A stretch of DNA of 64,000 nt, from contig NZ_CP107869.1 in assembly GCF_036013645.1 (NCBI RefSeq), positions 2,294,001 to 2,358,000 of the forward strand, given 5' to 3'. The position numbers and the translations under genes were made by a program. The stretch comes from Streptomyces sp. NBC_00490. GTDB lineage: Bacteria; Actinomycetota; Actinomycetes; Streptomycetales; Streptomycetaceae. Shown piece by piece: positions 44,106 through 53,839 of this stretch. Below the pieces are notes generated by a model. It was not told the origin of the DNA. It was given only the letters and a program-made list of their open reading frames with translations, and ran no database searches. Each line of letters begins with the position of its first letter. Position 1 is the first letter of the stretch.

Positions 44106-45317
44106 ATGAGCGCAGTGGAGTACGACCAGGGCCAGGTGAAGCGCGCCCGATACGCCGTGGCCGCGGTCTTCGCCGTGCACGGCGCCGTGACCGGTTCGTT
44201 CGCCACCCGGGTGCCGTGGATCCAGGACCACGCCTCGGTGAGCGCGGGCCAGTTGGGCCTCGCCCTCGCGTTCCCCGCGCTCGGCGCGTCCGTGGCCATG
44301 CCGCTGGCGGGGAGTATCAGCCACCGCTTCGGTGCGCGGAACGCGCTGCGCGGCCTCATCTCCCTGTGGACGCTGGCCCTGGTGCTGCCGGCCCTGTCCC
44401 CGAACCTGCTGACCCTGTGCCTGTCCCTCTTCGTCTACGGTGCCACCGCCGGCATGGCGGACGTGGCGATGAACGCGCTCGGTGTCGAGGTCGAGAACCG
44501 GCTCAACCGGTCGATCATGTCCGGCCTGCACGGCATGTGGAGCGCGGGCGCCCTGGTCGGCTCGGCGGCGGGCACACTCGCCGCGCATCTGGGCTCGGAC
44601 GCGCGTCTGCACCACGCGCTGGCCGCGGCCGTGCTCACCTTCCTCGGCCTGCTGGCCTGCCGTTGGGTGCTGGACCTCCAGCCCACCGAGGACGAGGAGC
44701 CGCCGCCGCGGTTCGCGCTGCCCCCGAAGTCGGCCCTGCTCATCGGTGCCGTCGGCTTCTGCGCGGTGTTCGCGGAGGGCGCCAGCCTGGACTGGTCGGC
44801 GGTGTATCTGCGGGACCAGTTGGAGACCTCGGCGGGGCTGGCGGCCGCCTGCACGACGGGCTTCACGTTCACCATGGCCGTCGCGCGGCTCGCCGGTGAC
44901 CGGATCGTGGACCGGTTCGGCTCCGTGCGCACGGTCCGGGCCAGTGGTGTCCTCGCCGTGCTCGGCGGGCTGCTCATCGTCGTGGCGAACCATCCGGCGC
45001 TGGCGATGGCCGGGTTCGCGCTGATGGGGCTGGGGATCGCGGTGGTCGTGCCGCTGTGCTTCGCCGCCGCGGGCCGCAGCGGGTCCAACCCCAGTCTGGC
45101 CATCGCGGGCGTCGCGACCATCACGTACACCTCCGGTCTGATCGCCCCCAGCGCCATCGGCACCATCGCCCAGGCGACCAGCCTGCTGGTGTCGTTCGTC
45201 CTGGTGACCGTGCTGGCGGGCGGGCTCGTGGCCTTCGCCGGGGTGCTGCGCGCCGGGGACCGCGACCGTCCGAAGGTCAGCCGGCCGGCCGCGGCGGTTC
45301 CCGACCGGCGGCCGTGA
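44106..45317 (+). CDS. MFS transporter (FucP/YfkF-like)
   Basis: 403 residues from ATG 44106. About 12 membrane helices. The first half includes FFAVHG-like FAVHGAVTGSFATRVPWIQDH and GSISHRFGARNALRG; the second half includes DRIVDRFGSVRTVRAS. The short loops and HGMWSAGALVGSAAG helix recall sugar-efflux-like MFS proteins. Divergence from a ROK regulator suggests a sugar or sugar-derivative substrate; that is inference. Confidence 0.85.
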   Translation: MSAVEYDQGQVKRARYAVAAVFAVHGAVTGSFATRVPWIQDHASVSAGQLGLALAFPALGASVAMPLAGSISHRFGARNALRGLISLWTLALVLPALSPNLLTLCLSLFVYGATAGMADVAMNALGVEVENRLNRSIMSGLHGMWSAGALVGSAAGTLAAHLGSDARLHHALAAAVLTFLGLLACRWVLDLQPTEDEEPPPRFALPPKSALLIGAVGFCAVFAEGASLDWSAVYLRDQLETSAGLAAACTTGFTFTMAVARLAGDRIVDRFGSVRTVRASGVLAVLGGLLIVVANHPALAMAGFALMGLGIAVVVPLCFAAAGRSGSNPSLAIAGVATITYTSGLIAPSAIGTIAQATSLLVSFVLVTVLAGGLVAFAGVLRAGDRDRPKVSRPAAAVPDRRP

Positions 45318-45327
45318 ACCCGGTCGC

Positions 45328-46521
45328 TCAGCGCGCCAAGTCGTAGGCGTACGACGGTGTGAACGTGCCGGGCGAGCCCTTGCAGCCGTCCGACTCCCCC
45401 GGCAGCTTCACCCACAGATAGCCGTCGATGCGGGCCTCGCCGGTGTTCAGGGTCGGGGCCCGGCCGAGCTTGCGGCCGTCGGGGTCGCACCACTCGCCGT
45501 CCGGCGGGGCGCCGTTGCCGTTGCGGCTGGTGTCGACGACGGCGCCGAGGCTCGCCGGGCCGCCGAGGGCGTCGAGGACCCGTCGGTCGTAGGCGATCTC
45601 GTCGGCGGTGCGGTGGAAGTTGGAGACGTTGCTGAAGACGCCGTCCGAGGAGGCGGCCGAGCCGGCGCCCGCCTGTCGCAGCAGATCGGCCTGTTTGGCC
45701 GCCGGGTGCCAGCCGGAGTGGCCGGCGTCGAAGTAGACCCGGGCCCTCGGGTTCGCGTCCTTGAAGGTCCGCCCGGCGCGGGCCAACGAGGCGAAACGGT
45801 CGGCCCGTTGACCGGCGGAGAGACAGTCGGTCTGCGCTATCGCGTCGGGCTCCAGGATCACGACGACCTCGCCGGAGCCGAGCCCGGCGGCGAACCTGTC
45901 GATCCAGGCGTCGTACGCGTCGAGGTCCGGCGCCCCGCCCTGGGAGGCCCCGCCGCAGTCGCGGTCCGGGATCCCGTACGCCACGACCACCGGTACCCGG
46001 CCCTGCGCCACGCCCCCGGAGGTGACCGCGCGCACGCGTGCCGTGATGGTGGCCGGCGTGTAGTCGGCGAACCAGACGGCCGCCGGCTGGTCGGCGATAC
46101 GGGACCGAATGACGTCCTGGCGTGCGTCGCCGGGGTTGTCGCGGACCCAGTCGAGTACCTGGGACTCGGAGTGACGGTAGAGGCGGGTGGAGACGGCCGC
46201 GGTCCGCTGCCTCTTCTCGGTCCTCGTCGGCGAGGGCGTCGGGCTCGCCGCCTTCTTCTTCGGAGAGACGGACGGGGACGGCGACTCGGTGACCGAGGGG
46301 GACGGCGAGGGTGCGGGAGGCCGCAGATCCAGGGTCGGGGAGTCCGTCACCTCGGGGCGGGCCTCGTCGGAGCCCCGCCCGTCGTCGAGCGCGGACATCA
46401 TCCCGGTCGCGGTGCCCACGGCCACCACGACGGAGGCCGCCGCGACCATGCCGCTCCGCCGGGCGGCACGGCGGCGCTCGGCCCTGCGTTCGGCCAGGCG
46501 ATGGGCACGTTGGCCTGGCAC
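45328..46521 (-). CDS. Membrane-anchored GH6 endoglucanase/cellobiohydrolase
   Basis: 397 residues from GTG 46521. A basic start (RRAERRRAARR) and one hydrophobic helix (GMVAAASVVVAVGTATGM) give an uncleaved-looking signal anchor. A Pro/Ser/Thr linker (about 60-105) follows, then a GH6 domain of about 285 residues. YGIPDRDCGG carries the proton-donor Asp and VVILEPDAIAQTDC the second acidic site; GYLWVKLPGESDGC is the C-terminal loop. No cellulose-binding module is present. It probably cuts beta-1,4-glucan at the cell surface. Confidence 0.92.
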   Translation of the reverse strand: MPGQRAHRLAERRAERRRAARRSGMVAAASVVVAVGTATGMMSALDDGRGSDEARPEVTDSPTLDLRPPAPSPSPSVTESPSPSVSPKKKAASPTPSPTRTEKRQRTAAVSTRLYRHSESQVLDWVRDNPGDARQDVIRSRIADQPAAVWFADYTPATITARVRAVTSGGVAQGRVPVVVAYGIPDRDCGGASQGGAPDLDAYDAWIDRFAAGLGSGEVVVILEPDAIAQTDCLSAGQRADRFASLARAGRTFKDANPRARVYFDAGHSGWHPAAKQADLLRQAGAGSAASSDGVFSNVSNFHRTADEIAYDRRVLDALGGPASLGAVVDTSRNGNGAPPDGEWCDPDGRKLGRAPTLNTGEARIDGYLWVKLPGESDGCKGSPGTFTPSYAYDLAR

Positions 46522-46621
46522 CCGCTGATCCCCTCCCCCTTCGGCGGCGGCGTTCCCCCGTTCTGGGGAAGCACCGGGCCCGCCGACCCTTCGGCCAGCC
46601 TAGGCCTGGGACCCTGCCTCC

Positions 46622-47308
46622 ATGCCGCAGTTGGAACAGTTCGTCACTCCCGTCGACGCCGTCGTCTCACGGATGCGCGCCCTGGACGAGGCGCTTCCGG
46701 AACGGGACGGGATCGCGGTCTTCAACCGTGTCTACCTCGCCGTCACGGAGGCCGTTGACCGGGGCATCGACGCGGGCCGGTTCACGGACACGCGCGCCGC
46801 GATCACGCTGGACGTGCGGTTCGCCGAGCGGTACCTGCGGGCGGTCGAGACGGTGACCGACGAGCGCCGGCCACCCGCGTGCTGGCGGCCCCTGTTCCAG
46901 TACCGCCGCCATCCCGGCGTACGCCCCCTGCAGTTCGCGCTCGCGGGCATCAACGCGCACATCGGGCACGATCTGGCGCTGGCCGTCGTGGACACCTGTC
47001 GTACGCTCGGCTGCGAACCCGTCGACGTGGAGGACGAGTTCGACCGCGTGGGCGATCTCCTCGTCTCGCTGGAGGAGCGCATCCGCGAGGAGCTGATGCC
47101 GGGCCCCGACCTCCTCCAGATCGCCGACCCGCTGACCCATCTGCTCGGCGCGTGGAGTCTGGAGCGGGCCCGGGACGCCACCTGGACGGCGGCTCGCGCC
47201 CTGTGGGCGCTGCGCGGACTGCCCGATGTCGCCGGGGAGTTCCGGGAACGCCTCGACACGGCGGTCGGGTTCGCGGGAAGGATGCTGCTCACACCGCTGC
47301 CGGACTGA
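46622..47308 (+). CDS. DUF5995 family protein
   Basis: 228 residues from ATG 46622. Helical and soluble; LPERDGIAVFNRVYLAVTEAV and LQFALAGINAHIGHDLALAVVDT are typical of the DUF5995 family, in which the NAHINHDL-like segment (here NAHIGHDL) carries conserved His residues that could bind metal. No function is known for the family. It is divergent from the GH6 gene by 100 bases. Confidence 0.82.
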   Translation: MPQLEQFVTPVDAVVSRMRALDEALPERDGIAVFNRVYLAVTEAVDRGIDAGRFTDTRAAITLDVRFAERYLRAVETVTDERRPPACWRPLFQYRRHPGVRPLQFALAGINAHIGHDLALAVVDTCRTLGCEPVDVEDEFDRVGDLLVSLEERIREELMPGPDLLQIADPLTHLLGAWSLERARDATWTAARALWALRGLPDVAGEFRERLDTAVGFAGRMLLTPLPD

Positions 47309-47369
47309 TCCGGCCGGCCTCCCCCGACAGCTGAGGAACCGAACGTCCCCTGAGTCTGTCTGGACACAC

Positions 47370-47843
47370 GTGGCGGTCCTACTCCTCCTTGCCCTGACCC
47401 TCGCACCGCTCATGACGCCGTTCGTGGTCGCGGGCGCCGCCCTGGCGCTGGCCAAGCGAGCCTACGACCAAGGACTCGGCAGCGGGCTGCGCCTGCCCGA
47501 TGCGACGTCGTGCGCCCTGGTGACGCTGCTCGCCGGCGCGGCCGCCTTCGGCGCGTACGCGTACGGCGTGACGCGCGGCTTCTACATCCTGGACCCGGAC
47601 CAGATGTGCGCGGCCGCCGGTGCGCGCGGCGACCACGTGATCACACGGCCGACCCTGCCGGTCAGCGTGCAGTGCGTCACCTGGAAGGGCGAGGGAACCG
47701 AACTGGTGCCGGGCTGGGTGAACCCGGTCGTGTACGGCGGCCTCGCGCTCTGCCTACTGGCCCTCGGGACGGCGATCGCCTCGGGCCTGCGCCGTCGAAC
47801 GTCTCAGTCCTCCGGCAGTTCCACCGGCGCGATCTCGTCGTAG
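47370..47843 (+). CDS. Membrane protein of unknown function
   Basis: About 157 residues from GTG 47370. Three hydrophobic segments (VAVLLLLALTLAPLMTPFVV; ALVTLLAGAAAFGAYAYGV; VVYGGLALCLLALGTAIASGL) flank an extracytoplasmic loop with two cysteines (DQMCAAAG and VQCVTWKG) that could form a disulfide. The 3' end overlaps the convergent amine oxidase gene by 40 bases. No family recognised. Confidence 0.65.
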   Translation: MAVLLLLALTLAPLMTPFVVAGAALALAKRAYDQGLGSGLRLPDATSCALVTLLAGAAAFGAYAYGVTRGFYILDPDQMCAAAGARGDHVITRPTLPVSVQCVTWKGEGTELVPGWVNPVVYGGLALCLLALGTAIASGLRRRTSQSSGSSTGAISS

Positions 47844-49504
47844 ACGTCCCCCGGGCCCGGGTTCGTCGCGTCGGTCGCCCCGCCGAAGTGGTGCATGACC
47901 CCCCACACCGCGTTCAGCGCGGTCTGGACCGCGCCCTCGGCCCAGCCGGCCGTCCAGGAGATGTCGTCGCCCGCGAGGAAGATGCCCCGCTTGTCCGCGG
48001 GCAGCCGGTCCTGCATGAAGTGCGTGAACAGGCGCCGCTGGTAGCGGTAGTGGCCGGGCAGGTTGGCCTTGAACGCGCCCATGAAATAGGGCTCGTTCTC
48101 CCAGGACACCGTCACCGGGTTGCCGATGATGTGCTTCCTGATGTCGACCTTCGGGTAGATCTCGCCGAGCGACTTCAGCATGACCTCCATCCGCTCGTTC
48201 GCGGACAGCGGCAGCCACTTCAGGCTGTCGTCGCACCAGGTGTACGAGAGGCAGATGACGGCCGGTTTGTCGGGACCGTCGTCGAGGAGGTAAGTGCCGC
48301 GCGTCATACGGTCGGTGAGGGTCATCGACATGACGTCCCGGCCGGTCTCCTCGTCCTTGTCCAGCCAGAACGGCCGGTCCACGGGCACGAAGAGCTTCGA
48401 GGACTCCATGTAGTGGGTGCGCTCGATCGCCGTCCAGTGGTCGATCGGGAAGAGCGAGTCGTCGCAGGCGATCTTGGAGAGCAGCATCCAGGACTGGGCG
48501 GTGAAGATCGCCGCCCGGTAGGTGCGGATGTCGCCGTCGGCGTCGGTCACCGTGATCCGGTTGCCGGCGGTGCGGTGCAGACGGGTGACCGCGGGACGCG
48601 GCTCGCCGTTCACGTGCAGCTGCGCCAGGGAGGTGCCGTAGGGCCAGTGGACGATCTTCTCGGGCGCCCGGTCCCAGAGCCTGAGCGGCAGCTGCTGGGA
48701 GCCGCCGACGATGCCGCGGTGGTGGTCGTCGGCCTCGGTGTAGACGACCCGCAGGATCTCCAGGATGGAGTTGGGGAAGTCGGTGTCCCAGCCGCCGGTG
48801 CCGAAGCCGACCTGGCCGAAGATCTCGCGGTGCCGGAAGGACCTGAAGGACTCGGAGTCGCAGAGGAAGCCGTAGAAGGTCTGGTTGTCGAGCTTCTCGA
48901 CGAGCTTCGCCCAGATCTCGCGGATGCGCGGCACGTCCCGCTCCCGCATGGCCTGGTTCATGTCGGAGAAATCGGCGCCCTCTTCGAGGCACTTGTTCCA
49001 GGCCGCGGCGACATCACGGTAGACCTGGGGCAGGTCGTCGATCGTCTCGGCGTAGTGCGACTCGCCCTTGAGGTCGACGACCGTCGAAGGGGTCGCCTCC
49101 GCGAGGGGGTTGGGGAAGGGCTGCGTCTTCAGGCCCACCAGGTCGATGTAGTGCTGGAGCGCCGTGGAGGACGGCGGGAAACGCATCGCGCCCATCTCGG
49201 CGGTGAGGCCGTCGGTACCCGGGCCGTCGAAGCCCACCGTCCGCAGCCGTCCGCCGATCTGGTCGGCCTCGTACACGACCGGCTTGAGGCCCATCTTCAT
49301 CAGCTCGTACGCGGCCACGAGGCCGGACAGCCCGCCGCCGATCACCGCGACCTCGGCACCGTGCTCGGTCGCCGGTATCTGGCCGAGGCCCGCCGGGTGG
49401 GCGAGGAAGTCGTCGTACGCGTACGGGAAGTCCGGGCCGAACATGGTGATCGGCGGCTGCTGCTCGTCGGCGTGCTGGACGGCGTTGGGCACCGTGGACG
49501 TCAT
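47804..49504 (-). CDS. Flavin monoamine oxidase family protein
   Basis: 566 residues from ATG 49504. The FAD-binding AVIGGGLSGLVAAYELMKMG and YEADQIGGRLRTV are clear near residue 50-90; GIFLAGDDISWTAGWAEGAVQTAL near 520 is the C-terminal FAD motif of amine oxidases. No signal peptide. It oxidises an amine or amino acid with release of ammonia and peroxide. A nitrilase-type amidase gene lies 43 bases upstream in the same direction, suggesting a two-step breakdown of an amine- or amino-acid-derived amide. Confidence 0.92.
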   Translation of the reverse strand: MTSTVPNAVQHADEQQPPITMFGPDFPYAYDDFLAHPAGLGQIPATEHGAEVAVIGGGLSGLVAAYELMKMGLKPVVYEADQIGGRLRTVGFDGPGTDGLTAEMGAMRFPPSSTALQHYIDLVGLKTQPFPNPLAEATPSTVVDLKGESHYAETIDDLPQVYRDVAAAWNKCLEEGADFSDMNQAMRERDVPRIREIWAKLVEKLDNQTFYGFLCDSESFRSFRHREIFGQVGFGTGGWDTDFPNSILEILRVVYTEADDHHRGIVGGSQQLPLRLWDRAPEKIVHWPYGTSLAQLHVNGEPRPAVTRLHRTAGNRITVTDADGDIRTYRAAIFTAQSWMLLSKIACDDSLFPIDHWTAIERTHYMESSKLFVPVDRPFWLDKDEETGRDVMSMTLTDRMTRGTYLLDDGPDKPAVICLSYTWCDDSLKWLPLSANERMEVMLKSLGEIYPKVDIRKHIIGNPVTVSWENEPYFMGAFKANLPGHYRYQRRLFTHFMQDRLPADKRGIFLAGDDISWTAGWAEGAVQTALNAVWGVMHHFGGATDATNPGPGDVYDEIAPVELPED

Positions 49505-49547
49505 GGGGTACGGACTCCTAGCGACTGCGAAAGAAAGAGGGGGAGGC

Positions 49548-50336
49548 TCAGACCAGGGACCCGTAGAGCCCGGGGCGGCGGTCGTGCAGATACGGGTTCG
49601 CCTCGCGGGAGGCGGCGAGGGAGACCGGGTCGGCGTCCGCGAGGACCAGCTCCTCGCCGCGTCCGGCGCGGGTGCGGGCGACCCCGTCGGGACCGGCGAG
49701 GGTGGAGAGTCCGACGAACTCGAACTCCCCTTCCTGGCCGACCCTGTTGACGTAGGCGACGTACATCTGGTTCTCGAAGGCCCGCACCGGGATCATCGAC
49801 TCGGCGACGAACTGGAAGGGGTGCATCTGCGCGGTCGGCACGACCAGGAGGTCGGTGCCGGCGAGGGCGTGGGCGCGGACGTTCTCCGGGAACTCGACGT
49901 CGTAGCAGATCATGAGGCCGACGGTCAGTCCGCCGAGCTCGGCCTGGACGACCGGCTGCTCCCCCGGGGTGAAGTGGTCGCGCTCGAAGCAGCCGAAGAG
50001 GTGGGTCTTGCGGTAGTTGGCCCGGCGGTCGCCCGTGGCGGAGATCAGCTGGGCGGAGTTGAAGACCGCGTCCCCGGAGCGTTCCGGATAGCCGTACGCG
50101 ATGGCGAGGGAGTGCCTCGACGCTATCTCCGCGACCGCGTCCGCGCTGTCCCCGTCGGCCGGCTCCGCGAGGCGGGCGATGTCGTCGCCGATCGCGTACC
50201 CGGTGAGGAACATCTCCGGCGCGGCCAGCAGCCCGGCGCCCGCGGCGGCGGCACGGCCCGCGGCCTCGTCGAGGACCTTGAGGTTCTCGACGACCGAGCC
50301 GGGGCGACCGGAGCTCTGGAGCAGGGCGGTACGCAT
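49548..50336 (-). CDS. Carbon-nitrogen hydrolase (nitrilase superfamily)
   Basis: 262 residues from ATG 50336, with GTGAGGA upstream. The Glu-Lys-Cys triad is visible: LLAAPEMFLTG (Glu near 41), NYRKTHLFG (Lys) and GLMICYDVEFPE (Cys). This is the amidase branch (N-carbamoylputrescine amidase, omega-amidase or similar), not a true nitrilase. Upstream neighbour of a flavin amine oxidase on the same strand, so the two probably share a pathway. Confidence 0.9.
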   Translation of the reverse strand: MRTALLQSSGRPGSVVENLKVLDEAAGRAAAAGAGLLAAPEMFLTGYAIGDDIARLAEPADGDSADAVAEIASRHSLAIAYGYPERSGDAVFNSAQLISATGDRRANYRKTHLFGCFERDHFTPGEQPVVQAELGGLTVGLMICYDVEFPENVRAHALAGTDLLVVPTAQMHPFQFVAESMIPVRAFENQMYVAYVNRVGQEGEFEFVGLSTLAGPDGVARTRAGRGEELVLADADPVSLAASREANPYLHDRRPGLYGSLV

Positions 50337-50622
50337 GCGTGTCCTCACCGGGGCGAAAGGGTGGATGTGGGCCATGTAGACGGTACGGCGGGCTGACCAG
50401 GGCGGACAAGAAGGAGCCGTTGCGTGCCGGTAAGCGATTTGTTGCGTCCGTGCGGGGCGGGGCGGCGATTCGTTGCGCACCCTTCCGTCCACCTGGAGGC
50501 GTACGCGGTGCGGGGCGGACCAGTCTGGCGGCGTAGCGGGGATGCCGACCCTGGCGCGACGCGGCGGGAGCGGGGCCTCGGGACAGTGGTGACCGTCCCG
50601 TTCGCCCGCGGAAAGGACCGTC

Positions 50623-51162
50623 ATGAACCGTAGTACGAAGATCGGCGTGCTCGGCGCCACGCTCCTCCTCACCGCCGGACTCACCGGAGCCGCGGCCTCC
50701 GCTCCCGCCTCCCCTCCGAAACCCCGCGAGGGCGCCGCCCTCACCGGCACCGCCAAGCTGCACCGCACCGCCGGCGACGACATCACCTTCTCCTTCGACG
50801 CGCACCTCGCCGCCGAGGACAGGGCCGACCCGATGAGGGCGACCGGCACCTTCGAGTGGAGCCACTACCTGAAGGGCGAGGGCGCCTGGGCGAAGGCGAA
50901 GGTCGACTGTCTGGTCACCGGCGGCAAGGTGGCCGTCGTCTCCGGCATCGTCACCGACTCGGACCTGCCGGGCGCGAAGGGCACCCGGGTCGGCGTCACG
51001 GTGCACGACCTCGGCCGCCGCGACCGGCTCGGGTACAGCTGGGCGACGACCGAGGACCTGGGCCCCGAGGACCTGCCGAAGTGCGTCAGCTCCGCCCCGT
51101 TCGAGAAGGTCGAGAAGGGGACGGGGGACTTCACGGTCGTGCCGTGGCGGCCCGACTTCTAG
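50623..51162 (+). CDS. Secreted protein of unknown function
   Basis: 179 residues from ATG 50623, with AAAGGA upstream. A clear Sec signal peptide (KIGVLGATLLLTAGLTGAAA, cut near ASA) is followed by a soluble beta-rich domain: DITFSFDAHLAAEDRADP, GTFEWSHYLKGEG and VGVTVHDLGRRDRLGYSW. Two Cys (DCLVTGG and PKCVSSAP) may pair. Similar small secreted proteins are common in Streptomyces; role unknown. The 3' end overlaps the convergent MFS gene by 32 bases. Confidence 0.75.
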   Translation: MNRSTKIGVLGATLLLTAGLTGAAASAPASPPKPREGAALTGTAKLHRTAGDDITFSFDAHLAAEDRADPMRATGTFEWSHYLKGEGAWAKAKVDCLVTGGKVAVVSGIVTDSDLPGAKGTRVGVTVHDLGRRDRLGYSWATTEDLGPEDLPKCVSSAPFEKVEKGTGDFTVVPWRPDF

Positions 51163-52327
51163 CCAGCACCAGCGCCGTCACCAGGTACGGCACCGCCAGC
51201 ACCGCGAAGACCGTGCCGTGGGCCGCGGTCGTGCCCAGCAGCGCGTACGCACCGAAGGTGGCGACCGTGACCAGCTCCGTGCCCAGGCTCGCGACGGAGG
51301 TGAGGGTGGCCCGGCGGGACTCGTCGATACGGTGCTGGAGGCGGACGTCGGCGAGCACCTCGGCCAGCTGGAACCCGCCGAAGGCGAGACCGACGAGCGC
51401 GATGCCGGCCGGGGTCCCGGACGCGGCACCGGCGGCCATCGCGAGCGCGGAGCCCGCCAGCAGCCATGCCGTCCCGGTGGTGCCGAGGCGTTCGGCCGGC
51501 CCGGTCAGCAGGCTCGCCGCCGTGACGAGCGTCCACACGAGAAGGATCAGGTAGGGCACCGTCGTCTCCGCCACACCGGTGTCGCGGGCCAGCAGAGGCG
51601 TGTACTCGTCGAGCGCGCCCCACACCGCGGCGACGGCGGGGACCAGCAGCAGGGCGCCGCGTACGGAACGGTCCTCGCGGACCACGGCGAGTCCGGTCCG
51701 CAGGGTCGTCCACCAGCCGTCGCCCCCGGTCTCCGGCCGCGTCCGGTGCTCCGGCAGCCGGGCCGCCACCGCGGCGGCCAGCAGACAGGCCAGCACACTG
51801 CCCGCGCCCACCAGCGGGTAGCCGCCCAGCGCGAACACCGGCCCGGCGAGACCGATCGCCGCCATGGTGGCCGCCAGCCGCGCCGCGCGCACCCGTCCCA
51901 TCACGCGCGCGTACCGGTCGGCGGCGCCGAGCCGGTCCAGCTCGTCGTAGGCCAGCGCCTCGAAGGAACCGGAGCACAGTGCTCCGCCGATGCCCCACAG
52001 GACGAACCCGAGCGCGAAGGCCCAGTACGCGGGGACGATCACCCACAGGGCGAAGCCGGCCGCGTTGAACAGCGGGCCGGTCCACAGCAGCAGCCGTCGG
52101 GAGACCGCGTCGGCCAGGGCGCCGGAGGGGACCTCCAGCACGACGGCGGTGACCGACCACAGGGCGAACAGGGAGGAGATCTGCCACAGCGACATCCCGG
52201 TGTCGGCGAAGAGCAGCGCGTACACCGGGTAGAGCAGGACGAAGTCGTCGAGGAACGCGTAGCCGTACAGCGTGGTCGTCAGCCGGCGGATGCCGGTCGT
52301 GGACACACGTGTGGGTGAGAGTGTCAT
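51131..52327 (-). CDS. MFS transporter
   Basis: 398 residues from ATG 52327. The frame is open to 52408, but ATG 52327 fits the start of helix 1 (TTTLYGYAFLDDFVLLYPVYALLF). About 12 helices; the loop 2-3 signature is SGALADAVSRRLLLWTG. Resembles small-molecule efflux MFS proteins of unknown substrate. The stop overlaps the convergent secreted-protein gene by 32 bases. Confidence 0.8.
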   Translation of the reverse strand: MTLSPTRVSTTGIRRLTTTLYGYAFLDDFVLLYPVYALLFADTGMSLWQISSLFALWSVTAVVLEVPSGALADAVSRRLLLWTGPLFNAAGFALWVIVPAYWAFALGFVLWGIGGALCSGSFEALAYDELDRLGAADRYARVMGRVRAARLAATMAAIGLAGPVFALGGYPLVGAGSVLACLLAAAVAARLPEHRTRPETGGDGWWTTLRTGLAVVREDRSVRGALLLVPAVAAVWGALDEYTPLLARDTGVAETTVPYLILLVWTLVTAASLLTGPAERLGTTGTAWLLAGSALAMAAGAASGTPAGIALVGLAFGGFQLAEVLADVRLQHRIDESRRATLTSVASLGTELVTVATFGAYALLGTTAAHGTVFAVLAVPYLVTALVLARSRAATARP

Positions 52328-52432
52328 GAGGCCTTCCCGGAAGGGCGGTTCGGACGTCGTGGGTACGGCGTCCGAGGCGGCCCTCGGGAGGCGCGGCTGG
52401 TGGATCAATGTCGCCAGGTCATGACACCGATG

Positions 52433-53839
52433 CTAGACAGTCCCGGCCCCGCTGCCCAGCGAAAATGTGGTGATCACCGCCGCGTGGTCGGACGGCCAGT
52501 CGTTGTCCTGGACATCCGGCCAGGTCCGGGGGGTGCCGCTGACGTAGGTCCGGGAGTCGAGCACCCGCAGCCCCCGGTGCAGAACGAAGTCGATCCGGTC
52601 CTGCGGCTCCGGCGCGGCCTGGACCGGCGACCAGGTGTGACCGGGGTCGGCCACGGGGTCGGGATGGGCCTGACGGTAGGAGTCGGCGAAGCCCGCTTCC
52701 TCGGCCGCCTTCGTGACCGGCCACTCGATGTCCGGCCAGTCCAGGTGCGAGGGCGTGTTGAAGTCACCGACGAGGGCGACGGGCACGGTCTCGTCGATCC
52801 TGCTCAGCGCGTCCCTCATCTGTGCGAGCCGCACCCCCTCGTGGGCGGCCGACGGCACGTAGGGCCCGTACGACTCGTAGTCCAGGTGGACCGTCCACAC
52901 GTCCGCCTCGGCACCCTCGGCGACGCGGACCCGGACACCCGCCGCGCCGTAGAAGCCGACCTCCGGGTCCCCGAAGGTGTCCGTGATCGGGTGGCGGCTG
53001 ATGATGCCGAGGTTCACCCCGGCCCGGTGGTGGTACCAGCCGAGGGCCTCGGCGAGCTCCTGCGCGGCGGTGCCGTACGTCTCCTGGAGACCGACCACAT
53101 CCACCTCGGTCTCGGCGATGACCTTGAGCTGTTTGGCCCGATGGTCGTGGACCTCGGTGCCGCCGTACCAGAGGTTCCAGGTCATGACGCGGAGCCGGTA
53201 CGGCAGCAGGGAGCGGAGCCGGTCGACGGTGACCCCCTCCAGGCCGGCCAGGACGGTCCGGCCCGGCGCGGCCCCGATCGGCGCGAGGGAGGGCACCGCG
53301 AGCACCGCGCACCCGGCGGCCTCGGCGGAGGCGACCCCGGTCTCCGTGTCCTCGACGGCCACACAGGCGGCGGGGTCGACTCCCAGGGCCCGGCAGGCGG
53401 CGAGGTAGGGATCGGGCGCCGGCTTGGTGCGGGGTGTGTCGTCGGCGGTCACGGAGACGGCGAAACGCTCGGCGCCCAGCGCTTCGAGCACCGTGTCGGC
53501 GACCGCCCTCGGGGACGCGGTCACCAGGGCCGTGGGCACCCCCTCGCGGGCCAGGGCACCCAGCAGGTCGAGCGCGCCGGGGCGGGGCACTATGCCGGTG
53601 CGGACGCGGTCGGCGAACTCCCGGTGGAGCGCGTCGGCCAGATCGGCGGCCGGGGTGCCCGTGGCCGCGGACAGCCAGGCGGCGGTGTCCTCGACCGCGC
53701 GGCCGAGCACCTCCGGCTGGTCCGCCTCGGTCAGGGTCCGCCCTGCCACCTCCTCCACCGCCTCCCACCACAGCCGCTCGGTGTCGACGAGCGTGCCGTC
53801 CATGTCGAACAGGACGGCCTGGAGCGGGAGTCGGCTCAC
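52433..53839 (-). CDS. Fusion: HAD phosphatase plus endonuclease/exonuclease/phosphatase (EEP) domain
   Basis: 468 residues from GTG 53839. Residues 1-210 are a HAD hydrolase of the beta-phosphoglucomutase type: LFDMDGTLVD (Asp12, Asp14), VTASPRAVAD, RTKPAPDPYL and VAVEDTETGVASA. Residues 216-468 are an EEP domain: MTWNLWYGG (219-227), LQETYG, ALVGDFNTPSHLDW and the terminal SDHAAV. Both active sites look intact. A phosphodiesterase joined to a phosphatase could strip a phosphodiester completely. It overlaps the ABC ATPase stop (GTGA) and ends the importer operon, so it probably processes the imported compound. Confidence 0.88.
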   Translation of the reverse strand: MSRLPLQAVLFDMDGTLVDTERLWWEAVEEVAGRTLTEADQPEVLGRAVEDTAAWLSAATGTPAADLADALHREFADRVRTGIVPRPGALDLLGALAREGVPTALVTASPRAVADTVLEALGAERFAVSVTADDTPRTKPAPDPYLAACRALGVDPAACVAVEDTETGVASAEAAGCAVLAVPSLAPIGAAPGRTVLAGLEGVTVDRLRSLLPYRLRVMTWNLWYGGTEVHDHRAKQLKVIAETEVDVVGLQETYGTAAQELAEALGWYHHRAGVNLGIISRHPITDTFGDPEVGFYGAAGVRVRVAEGAEADVWTVHLDYESYGPYVPSAAHEGVRLAQMRDALSRIDETVPVALVGDFNTPSHLDWPDIEWPVTKAAEEAGFADSYRQAHPDPVADPGHTWSPVQAAPEPQDRIDFVLHRGLRVLDSRTYVSGTPRTWPDVQDNDWPSDHAAVITTFSLGSGAGTV

